Assembly (NCBI GenBank): GCA_009602725.1 | Contig: WELB01000179.1 | Span: forward strand, 270,214-285,079 | Origin: Spirogloea muscicola | Lineage: Eukaryota > Streptophyta > Zygnematophyceae > Spirogloeales > Spirogloeaceae | Direction of reading: 5' to 3' | DNA: 14,866 nucleotides | Shown: piece by piece, positions 1 to 14,866 of the stretch | How the letters are laid out: the number at the start of each line of letters is the position of its first letter | How positions within the stretch are numbered: position 1 is the stretch's first letter | Translations under genes and position numbers: made by a program | Notes under the pieces: model-generated | Databases searched by the model: none | Seen by the model: the letters and a program-made list of their open reading frames with translations, nothing else | What the model was told of the DNA's origin: nothing

Positions 1-8
1 CCTTGCAG

Positions 9-3000
9 TGGTTCGTGAACACACTGAAGCTGGGCGGTGAGACCTTCCCTGCATACAGCTGGATCCGCTTGAATGACACCCACCCGCTCTTTGAGGCCAA
101 GGCTTGCCTTCCCAAGGACACGCCTGAGGTTGTCAGGCCCTTTCGCAACTGGCAGCTCAACCGCGCGCAGAAGGACTACGACTTTGAGGAGGTACAATGC
201 TTCACCTGCAGCTCCTGGAGCTGCAGAGCATTGCAGCCTCCGGTCACATGGATGCTATAGCAGGACCAAATGACGACTTTGTAGCTGCTTCCCTTCCGAA
301 TGATAGTAGGAGGTTAGCATGGTGCCTGCCCAAAAAAAAAAAAACCCCCCCCCCCCCCCCCCCCCAAAGCCAGTGCTTGCTGAGAGATGTTGCTGCAATT
401 TGACCACCTGCAGTACAATGACTTGAGCGTCCCATCGTGGACTGCCGACACTTCGGCGCCCGGCTATCGCCCCGTCCCCAAGCCTTACCCAAGGTACCCG
501 ACGAGGTCTCATGTGTCTGCCCCAGCGAGCACGCTTGCCACCTGGGTCTTGCAGTCTCTCTGTGCAAGCAACAGCTCCTTCCATCCTGACAGCAGCCGTT
601 GCTCGCCCCTGGCACCTCACCTCACTCCATCGTTTTCTGCAGGCGTCAGAAGACTGTCAGCTTCACCGCAAACCTGCCCCTCCTTCAGAAGCCGGAGGAG
701 CTCCCTATCAATGAGCGCTTTGAGCTGAGCAAGCAGTGGAACTTCAACCAGGCCCAGGTTAGCAGCCGCCCAGGATGGCTGGTCAGTCCCTTGGAACCGC
801 CCATGTCGGCCCGATTGCGGCTGCACAGACGGTGTCACGCTTGCCTGACGTGCCATTTGATCCTGTGCTTCATCAGATCGCTGCGCTCTTGAAGGGCCTG
901 CTGTCAGACCCCCTGCACCTTGTTGGCAACCGCCCTTGGACTTCGGTGACTGCAGAGAAGGTGCTGCTCTTGCTCCGCAACATGGCTCTCTAATATGCCA
1001 TCTCCATGCTGTGGTTCTTCTTGACGCCTGCTCTGGTCTTGTCTGAGTCCTTGCTCAGTGTTGTAGAGCTTAAAGCTCTACCATCAGGATGGTTCTGACT
1101 TTGGCACCTGGTTCTTGCTTGTCACAGGAAAGCCTGTTCCAGGGCTTTGGCGGCAACAAGCGCTTCGACCGTGTGAAGTTCCCCAGTCCGTTGGTCCTCA
1201 ATCTGCCTCGGCCTTGGACCGATGAGTACGAGTTTGGCCGTCAAGCGTTGGCTGGCATGCACCCCAACCAGATCAAGGCCTGCCCCAGCCTTCCGGCTGA
1301 TTTCCCAGTGAGCACCATTGGCTGCCTACTTGTGGTTGCAGCCTAGTAGGTCTCGGCACTGCTACGTATCCGATTGTAAATGACTGCCGTCCTACTGAGT
1401 CGCTCCGGTCGCTCCAGCTCGCCGTCACCGACCAGACTGGGGAGCACCTCTTGGGCAGGGCATATCGTGCTCTTTGCATGGCCCTGTTGGTTGTCCCTCG
1501 CTTGAAGCTTGTCGCTGTACCTTCTTCATTCAGCTGAAGCAGGAGGACGTGGCCGAGCGCTTGCGCCCAGGGAGAGGCCTGGAGGCAGAATTCAAGGACA
1601 AGCGCTTCTCCATGATTGATTACAGTGCTCTGGAAGAATTCTTCGTGAAGGTGAATGAGCAGAAGGAAGCCATTATGTATGGAGCTCGGTGTCTCTTCTA
1701 CCGCGACCAGACAGAGAGGATTCTGCCCATTGCCATCCAGCTTGAGAAGAATGGCCCAATCTTCACGCACGCCAACGACACGAGCGAGGGCAAGTGGAAG
1801 TGGTTACTGGCGAAGGTGCTCGGCAGCTCCAGGCCCTACTGCGCACCTGGGCTTGCCCTTCACCTCCATTGGAGTTCCGCGTCGGCTCTGATCATCATTG
1901 CCGGACTGCTTTGTCCGGAAGAACCTGATTGTTGGAGCCATTGTAACCCTGATTATGATCACAGAGTGCCATTGGCAGGCCACTACTGACATTTCCAAGC
2001 ATTGTACTGGCGTGGCAGGCGTTTGTCACGTCCGTAGACTCTGGTGTCCATCAGCTGAACAGCCACTTCACCAACTGTCATGCATGCTCTGAGGTTGTTC
2101 CCCTTTTGACATGAGGCAGAATGATGCATCTCAGGTCGTCCCTTCTGAGGGACCTCCAGCTTGTTGTGGTCGGTGGTCATATATCACAAGCTATGTGCTA
2201 CCTGCAAGACCCACAAAGCTCGCAATCCCATGTATGTCTTGTGCAGGTGATTGTCATCTCGCTGCACCGACAATTGGCTGAAGCCCACCCCATTTTTCGG
2301 CTGCTGGTTCCCCACTATAGGTACACGATGAACATCAACAAGGAGGTGAGGGCCTGATCAACCAGTCTTCCGTCAGGCCCCTGCACCCTTACATATGAGG
2401 CTGCTTATTGATTGTTGCACCATCTCCTCCTCAGCTGAGACTAGCCTAAGCCTGTGGTCAACGGTTGTTGCAACTCAACACTGGTTTCTGTTTCTATGTT
2501 ACTCTCAGGCTCGCCGGCTTCTCATCAATGCTGGACATGGGCTTGGCCTTACTGCTGCTGGCATTGTTGAGCGGACCTCTGCCACTGGCCAGTACGCCAT
2601 GCGGGTGTGCATCCAGGGGCCCATCCCGTTATGGAATAGTCCCCCAGTATTGCTCTGCGAGAAAAGGCTTGCAAGCCAGACCGCGCTCTCCTTCTGACAT
2701 GTGCTGGTGGCTGCAGGCTGCTGCTGCCGTTTACGGCTTGACCTGGGAGTTCGACACACAGGCTTTACCCAGGGACCTCGAGAAACGTGGAATGCTAAAC
2801 AAGGACGGGACGAAAACGGAGTATGTGGAAGATTACCCCTACCGTGATGATGGCATGGCTGTGTGGAAGGTAGAGCAACACTTCCCTCTCCATGCTGGAT
2901 CCCACTTGACATTACGGAGGTGCGACCCCAAGGGTTACTATTGGCATGACATCATGTTTCTTTCTCACACAGGCAATCGAGGGGTATGTCCGGGACTACG

Positions 3001-4803
3001 TGGCCCTCTATTATGGCAGCGACCCTGCAGTGGCAAAGCAGAACATTGCTGATGACAATGAACTGCGGGCATTCTGGGAAGATGTGCAGAAGGGCCACGC
3101 TGGTAAGTGGCGTACGACAAGCAAAAACGTATCATTGGCAACATGGACAAGCAGTGGACAGAAGGGGTTGTTTTGTTCCGACTGTATGCCGCAACACTCC
3201 GTGGAGCAATGTCTGTCTCGTCCATCAACCAGCATAATTTCCGGCAGCCCTGACTTGCCACTGTGCAAAGAATCGCAAGAAACGGTTCTCAAAGACCAGG
3301 CCCTGACTTGCCATTGAATGCCCTCCCAGACAAGACGACTGGGTGGCCCAAGCTGGAGACAGCAGACAATCTTGTGCAGATTCTGACCACAATGATCTGG
3401 GTCCCCTGCGGCGTGCACGGCGCTGTAAATTTCTCTCAGGTGTCGCCTCTGGCATTCACTGCACTTTGTTGTGAACAGCCATCTGGGATGGCTGCTCTCC
3501 AGTCGGATTGTGATGACGGTGCTATTGATACTCAATTGGCCCTCACTCCTGTAACCCTGCAATTCTTGCATACTGTGTTCTGTGATGTGCAGTACGACTA
3601 TAGCGGGTGGCAGCCCAATCACCCTGCAGGCATGCGCTCTCGCATGCCCGAGGGCAAGGTTGAGGAGAAGGAGTTCATGGCGGTCATGCCGCGTCCCATC
3701 CAGAGCGTCATTGTTATGGCAATTGTGAAGGTGCAAACAGCTCCCAGAGTGGCGCTGTAAAACTCGGGTCCAAGGACTAAGAACAGACCTGCCTGACAGC
3801 TTGCGCTATGTGCTCTGCAGTCTTTGGTTGGGAGGTCCCCTGAAGAGTTATACCTGGGCGAAGATCCCGAGGAAAACCCCCATGCTCAGGAGTGGGCTGT
3901 TGAGCAGGCGGCACAGGGTAACACCCTCCTCCTAGCCCCAGAAGTGTTTCCTCCTCTCTGACTCCTGGATACCTCCCCTTAACAACGATGTCCTCCTTCC
4001 ACCACCAATTCCCCCAACATACACCAATTCCCAGACGACCCTTTCCCTTATTACTATCCTGTGTTTGCTTAAGTGACTGCTTTCGCTCACGTGCTTTTGC
4101 TCATGCATTGTCCCGTCACCCCTGTCTTCCCACCTTCCCTCTCCTTGCTAGCCCTCCTGCCTTCAGCAAAAGCGCCTCCCCATCACGCCGGCCCTGTGCT
4201 CATGTATCCAAGGAGTTGGAAGGACCTTCGCTGGCTGGCTGACTGGGTGGCTGGTCGGATGCTTGTCTGCTTGGCTGGTCATTCGCTGGCTTTCCTTAAG
4301 CTCATGGCTGGACCAAGACCGAACCTACTATCTGGCTGTGTAAGCTTTCGCAAGCATGCTCAAGTCCTTGTTGTTGGTTGTGCAGCTCTTCACAAGAAGT
4401 TTGAAAGTGCCATGCTTGATGTCCAGTACGAGCTGGAGCAGCGCAACAGGTCAGCTCCTCTGGCATGCGAACACCATATCACCTGTGCTGCTCATGAGAC
4501 AGAGATGTGTGTTGATTGCCCCACTATAAGTGGCAAACCTTACAGGCCTAAGTGCGTGTTTCACAAGAGTTGCGTGCTTATCCAGATCAGCAAAGAACGT
4601 GTGGTCCTAGGATGACAAATTTTGCGAGCCACTGCATATCAGCCATTGAAGTGGGATAAGCTTCTCACGGAAGCAAATTGCTGCAACCACACAGGAGGCG
4701 TGTGGATGCAGGTGGTGTGGCTTACCCTTACATGCTACCACGCAAGCGCTACAACCACAAGGGCGAGGCAATTGAGGGCCTCTGCAATAGTGTCTCTATT
4801 TAA
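9..4803 (+). CDS. LOX: Lipoxygenase, 3' part of a 14+-exon gene (N-terminus outside window)
   Basis: Non-heme iron dioxygenase that adds O2 to polyunsaturated fatty acids to make hydroperoxides, the first step of oxylipin synthesis. Exons: 9-191, 650-757, 1128-1307, 1534-1815, 2019-2093, 2247-2345, 2509-2604, 2717-2869, 2973-3102, 3330-3439, 3593-3730, 3821-3917, 4386-4449, 4695-4803. Every intron is GT-AG, all phases agree, and 607 residues plus TAA result. Residues 1-61 look like the end of the PLAT domain and the linker; the rest is the catalytic domain. Iron ligands are His267, His272, His465, Asn469 and C-terminal Ile607. Other family landmarks are PRPWTDEYEFGRQ, WLLAK, HPIFRLLVPHYRYTMNIN and EDYPYRDDG. 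Position 9 follows TTGCAG, so the window opens at an acceptor and the 5' exons, including any transit peptide, are missing. Vertebrate enzymes have about 660-680 residues, so perhaps 60-100 or more are lost. No break is seen. Family assignment is secure; substrate and regiospecificity are unknown. Confidence 0.93.
192..649 (+). other. Lipoxygenase intron (458 bases), homopolymer-containing
   Basis: Donor GTACAA at 192. The acceptor GCGTCAG ends at 649; it was chosen over TCTGCAG ending at 642 because only 649 keeps phase with the preceding exon. The intron holds the A13/C21 tract and otherwise pyrimidine-rich sequence. I see no gene or RNA in it. Confidence 0.75.
332..365. repeat. A13-C21 homopolymer junction
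   Basis: Thirteen A (332-344) run directly into twenty-one C (345-365), inside the first lipoxygenase intron of the window. The opposite strand is G21 followed by T13. Such tracts are length-unstable and the read length is uncertain. Confidence 0.95.
758..1127 (+). other. Lipoxygenase intron (370 bases)
   Basis: Donor GTTAGC at 758, acceptor GTCACAG ending at 1127, phase 0 on both sides. It contains a 19-base near-perfect palindrome at 1063-1081. The open frames crossing it show no family resemblance that I recognise. Confidence 0.8.
1063..1081. repeat. Short palindrome (9-base arms, 1-base spacer) in a lipoxygenase intron
   Basis: GTAGAGCTT and AAGCTCTAC flank a single A at 1072. It lies about 46 bases upstream of the 3' splice site. 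No function can be assigned. Confidence 0.85.
2019..2093 (+). other. LOX: Lipoxygenase 25-codon exon with the first two iron-ligand histidines
   Basis: This phase-0 exon is easily missed because a longer open frame crosses this stretch in another phase. It reads AFVTSVDSGVHQLNSHFTNC and then HACSE. The two histidines in the SH-x4-H motif (2064-2066 and 2079-2081) align with soybean LOX-1 His499 and His504. It is preceded by GGCAG and followed by GTTGTT. It joins WLLAK upstream to VIVISLHRQ downstream, reproducing the family spacing with no gap. The Glu followed by Val-Ile-Val-Ile resembles animal enzymes more than the plant Glu-Pro-Phe. Confidence 0.9.
2509..2511 (+). other. LOX: Lipoxygenase stereo-control (Coffa) position: alanine
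   Basis: The first codon of the exon 2509-2604 is GCT (Ala310), in the context NINKE-ARRLL. It aligns with soybean LOX-1 Ala542 (NALARQ). In this family Ala at this site usually goes with S products and Gly with R products, so an S-lipoxygenase is predicted. This is inference from family knowledge. Confidence 0.6.
3247..3313. repeat. 14-base direct repeat in a lipoxygenase intron
   Basis: GCCCTGACTTGCCA occurs at 3247-3260 and again at 3300-3313, 53 bases apart, inside the intron 3103-3329. It is probably a small local duplication. Confidence 0.85.
3918..4385 (+). other. Lipoxygenase intron (468 bases), pyrimidine-rich with a CTGG-rich stretch
   Basis: Donor GTAACA at 3918, acceptor TTGTGCAG ending at 4385. 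Both flanking exons are split after the first codon base and join to Gln-Ala-Leu-His. The left half is C/T-rich and the right part contains the CTGG cluster. No gene is seen. Confidence 0.8.
4230..4292. repeat. Irregular CTGG/GGCTG repeat cluster
   Basis: CTGGCTGGCTGACTGGGTGGCT, read in parts, is followed by scattered GGCTGG and CGCTGGC words to about 4292. It is a degenerate short-period repeat within the longest lipoxygenase intron. Confidence 0.7.
4695..4803 (+). other. LOX: Lipoxygenase terminal exon ending in Asn-Ser-Val-Ser-Ile
   Basis: The acceptor CACACAG ends at 4694. Starting at 4695 completes the split codon left by the exon ending at 4449 (AG plus G). The exon reads ...GGVAYPYMLPRKRY...LCNSVSI and stops with TAA at 4801-4803. 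The PYxxLP motif and the C-terminal Ile carboxylate, the fifth iron ligand, are family hallmarks. An acceptor at 4711 would break the phase, so 4695 was chosen. Confidence 0.88.
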
Positions 4804-5534
4804 GCTGCAATAAGCTGATGCCTCCACCGAAGGAAGGGCTAAATAGGATACTACAATCATGTACACATGCACCTCATGGGGACGGTGTTGGTATTCCACG
4901 TTGGTGTTGATCATGTAGTGGCACTGCTCTTGCTATGTAGTTTTCAGCAGCTGCACAGCTCCCTCACCACTCCATGTTGTGTTGCAAAGTCCACCAATAG
5001 CGAGCATGTCATGGGGAGACACTGTAGGCTTCATTGGCCATTTGGTTTTTGTTATTATAATGTGGGCTGTGTTTAATCTCCTTACCTGTGCAGTCCCCTC
5101 TCGCTTGTTTGAGGACTCAAAAGCGAACCTCACACTCTATGTTGACAAGTGCTATGCTCTAAGAGCTAGCAAGAAACATAACCTGAAAGTGCAGATACAG
5201 AGATCTACAGAGTGGAGTTGGAAATGGCAAGGAAGCTGAGGCCAGCCAGCTAAATCTGGACATTGGTAGCAGAAAGTGACTCTCTTGAAGATTCTGCCGC
5301 CACATTAACGTGCACATTGTTGCAAGTCAAACGAGCACGAGTGTTGCAAAGGCTGGGAGGACCGCTCAGCAAAGAGGCTACCCAAAAGTGGACCAGAGTA
5401 AACTGAGACATAGCTGGTTGGAATCCACAGGCGTAATCCCAGCTGAGTACAAGCAACAGGCTTGCTGCATTTCACTGCCCTCGCTGCCTGCTTCCGATTC
5501 GTCTTTTTTGACCGTCTTTCTGTATACTCCATTA

Positions 5535-5880
5535 GGCTGGCTTCTCTTAGGCACCGCCCCCCTTATCTGTTTTCCGTCAATTTAGGACTGTCGTTATTTA
5601 TCTTATGGGCTGGCCTTTTGCAGGCCTCGCCCCCTCTGTTGCCTTGGAAGTGCTTTTTCTTTGCCAGAGCTACTTCTCCTTGAGAGCTTCTGCTTTGATT
5701 CTTCATTCCTCTGTGGGGCTTCTCTTCACAGCCCTCGGCCCCTTTGCAAGAGCTTTTCGTCCTAAAAGCAAGTCTCTTGTCACCCACCCATTCATCGCAG
5801 CCACTTGCATAGGTATGTGGCTTGACGCTTTCCAGCCCCTTCGGGCCCTGTCCAAATATGTGTTTGGGCTGGCCTTTCAC
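5535..5880. repeat. Dispersed degenerate motif GGCTGGCYTTYT...GCCCC
   Basis: Similar words begin at about 5535, 5608, 5715 and 5867. The first three run into a C-rich end (GCACCGCCCC, GCCTCGCCCC, GCCCTCGGCCCC). Spacing is irregular at 73, 107 and 152 bases. This may be an old, diverged repeat or only shared pyrimidine bias. Confidence 0.4.
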
Positions 5881-5981
5881 AATTCTTCCTTCACAGCCAT
5901 CACCTCCATCTAGAGAACAATCTTTCATTTTCCATCTGCAACATTTAACATTCTAGATTCAACCAGACGGGTAGGCAGGAG

Positions 5982-5996
5982 CCATGGGTCCCATGG
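5982..5996. repeat. 15-base palindrome CCATGGG-T-CCCATGG
   Basis: Seven-base perfect arms flank a single T. It is isolated in the gap between the genes, with no associated gene or terminator-like T-run. Confidence 0.85.
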
Positions 5997-7172
5997 TAGC
6001 TGCGGCTGACTGCTGAGGTGGAAAACAGCTGTCGAGGCTGCTTGCTGGGCCTACATGGACCCCAAGATGTCCTCGTCCACTTCCAGCTGCAGACAGTGGT
6101 CCTTATACGCTCCAGCTCGCAAGAAGCTGGGCGATATGCATATCAGTGATTCGCTGAAAAGGGGGGCTATCGTGACCAAGGTACTCTGCAGGTAGTGGAG
6201 CCTGAGCAGAGTGGAGTTTTGTCATTGATGTACAATGGGCTGCAAGCGAATGTTGGCACGGTCAGTAAGTACTCTCAATTTGATGCAGAGTGGACAGGCC
6301 CCTCGCTACTGGCTCGTTCGTAGGCACATAACGGGAGCACCATGGCGGCAGCAAGGTTAGCAGTGTGTGCCAGGATATGGCCTGGTAAGTGGTGGCCAGC
6401 ACGTCCTCACTGATAACAATCATAGGTTGATCAATGTCAAGCTTGAGGTCGAAGACAGCAACTATGGAAGTGTGGTGGGTGGGCGAGGCAGGGAGAATGG
6501 TAGGCGGGCTCTGCAAATGCAATGACCAGGAAAAGCAGGTGCGCCAGTGCGCGGCAATCCAACCCCTGGGCTGATGCTGGAGTGCTTCCTGGCCGCCGGG
6601 GGCCAGCGCTGCCTCCGCTACCTGCGAGCCGAGCCCGCCACCAGCCACGCGCTGTGACCTGAGCTGTCGAGCACAACCAAGTAGGTCAGTTGAGCGCAGC
6701 ATTAAAGCTGACAAAAAGGACCCCGGGACATGCAGAGAAGAATGGGCAGCCAAAGGTTGCGGACGCATGGCGCGGCTGTATTCGCTTGGCATTGGCCACG
6801 CAGATCCTGCTGAGAACAGCCCCTCCTTCAGCAAGCTGGCACGCAAGTGATCTGAGCTTCCAAGTTTGGTTATAGAAGCAATTGCAGTGGCCAAGCCGAG
6901 CCCATTCTCTGACTCTCACTTCTGATCTCACGCATATCTAGAAGAAAGGATGTGGCAATGGCCAAATGAATGAATTATTCACAACAATACGGTAAATGAG
7001 GAGTAGACTCTGCTATCAAACTCCTTCAGCTGGCGCAACCCCTTTAGTTGCTAGCAAGCAAAGGGCTTCTCCCAAGCTTGCGGTCCTTCATAAGCAAGTC
7101 ATCCTCATCCTCTACCAGATTTGCCTCCACAGTCTGGTTGTCCCGCTGCTGAATGCTGCAGTAGCATGACAG

Positions 7173-7264
7173 TGAAGTTTGATCAGACACTTGCGACATG
7201 ATAGTTATCAGCCGCATGTCGATGAAGTATTTGATCAGACACTTGCAACATGATAGTAATCAGC
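7173..7264. repeat. Imperfect tandem duplication, unit about 50 bases
   Basis: Copy 1 (7173-7212) and copy 2 (7223-7264) share TTGATCAGACACTTGC, then ACATGATAGT, then ATCAGC, with a few substitutions and a two-base indel. The duplication lies about 100 bases past the INO80 stop, probably in its 3' untranslated or flanking DNA. Confidence 0.9.
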
Positions 7265-7360
7265 AGATGGCGCAAAATATCAGCACATGAGGGACAAGTG
7301 ACAGCACTACAGCCCCATCCACGTCCTTCCTGATAAAAAATGATGCTCAGGTCACTCCGC

Positions 7361-14866
<7,506 letters not shown>

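Larger units (their letters stand above)
4804..7360. other. Convergent intergenic region with no supported gene
   Basis: This gap lies between the lipoxygenase stop and the INO80 stop. It must contain both 3' untranslated regions, but I found no clear polyadenylation signal for either. Open frames here (for example 5605-5913 plus, hydrophobic, and 6262-6894 minus, 210 codons) lack recognisable domains and are not joined by convincing splice sites. Contents seen are a pyrimidine-rich stretch with degenerate motifs (5535-5880), a palindrome (5982-5996), and the tandem duplication at 7173-7264. A decayed or fast-evolving gene between about 6000 and 6950 cannot be excluded. Confidence 0.6.

Noticed and set aside
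244-620. Long minus-strand open frames (123 and 121 codons) across the first lipoxygenase intron
   Set aside because: Their poly-Gly or poly-Phe core is just the C21/A13 tract translated on the other strand, and there are no recognisable domains.
2019-2093. Initial suspicion that the lipoxygenase lacked its first two iron histidines
   Set aside because: A small phase-0 exon with SH-x4-H and correct splice sites was found by reading the third frame.
3011-3736. Minus-strand open frame of 241 codons opposite lipoxygenase exons
   Set aside because: It is the antisense of confirmed lipoxygenase exons and introns, with no family similarity.
4230-4292. CTGG-rich cluster as a CRISPR-like or regulatory array
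   Set aside because: Units are 4-5 bases and irregular with no spacers, and it lies inside a spliced intron of a eukaryotic gene.
5605-5913. Hydrophobic 102-codon plus-strand open frame as a membrane protein gene
   Set aside because: Hydrophobicity follows from T/C-rich DNA with degenerate repeats; there is no recognisable family or start context.
6262-6894. Possible Vps13-like beta-strand motif (FDLKLDIDQPMIVISED) in the minus-strand open frame, and a vaguely similar reading on the plus strand at 6070-6250
   Set aside because: The match is one short generic stretch, the two readings are on opposite strands, and neither is supported by neighbouring conserved sequence or splicing.

Overview
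This is a eukaryotic nuclear window with two large, intron-rich genes that converge on a gene-poor gap of about 2.5 kb. Both proteins were assembled by eye from short exons bounded by GT-AG introns whose reading phases agree. The organism is most likely a green alga. The minus-strand gene is a plant-type INO80, both genes carry many introns of roughly 60-470 bases, and the base composition is moderately GC-rich. A trebouxiophyte such as a Coccomyxa relative would fit, but that is inference and no species marker is present.

Positions 1-4803 (+): the 3' part of a lipoxygenase gene. Fourteen exons give 607 residues running from the end of the PLAT domain to the terminal Asn-Ser-Val-Ser-Ile. All five iron-ligand positions are present (His, His, His, Asn and the C-terminal Ile). 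The 5' end lies outside the window.

Positions 4804-7360: no gene I can support. The stretch holds pyrimidine-rich DNA, a loose family of GGCTGG...GCCCC motifs, a 15-base palindrome, an open 633-base minus-strand frame of unknown status, and an imperfect tandem duplication of about 50 bases just beyond the INO80 stop.

Positions 7361-14866 (-): almost all of an INO80 chromatin-remodelling ATPase. About 20 exons give about 1536 residues, with the N-terminus cut by the window edge. In order they encode an acidic/low-complexity N-terminus, the DBINO domain, the SNF2 ATPase N-lobe, the long insert that in INO80 proteins carries RUVBL1/RUVBL2, the ATPase C-lobe, and a basic C-terminal tail with a plant-like Asp-Ala-Glu-Gly motif.

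The most notable anomaly is one extra A in INO80 at 11159-11162 (minus strand). It breaks the frame between ATPase motifs II and III, while everything on both sides is well conserved. Other points are two interleaved perfect inverted repeats in one INO80 intron, a probable GC-AG intron, an A13/C21 homopolymer junction in a lipoxygenase intron, and a lipoxygenase whose iron-site sequence looks more animal/bacterial than plant. The two genes have no evident functional link, and I do not see a new multigene system here.
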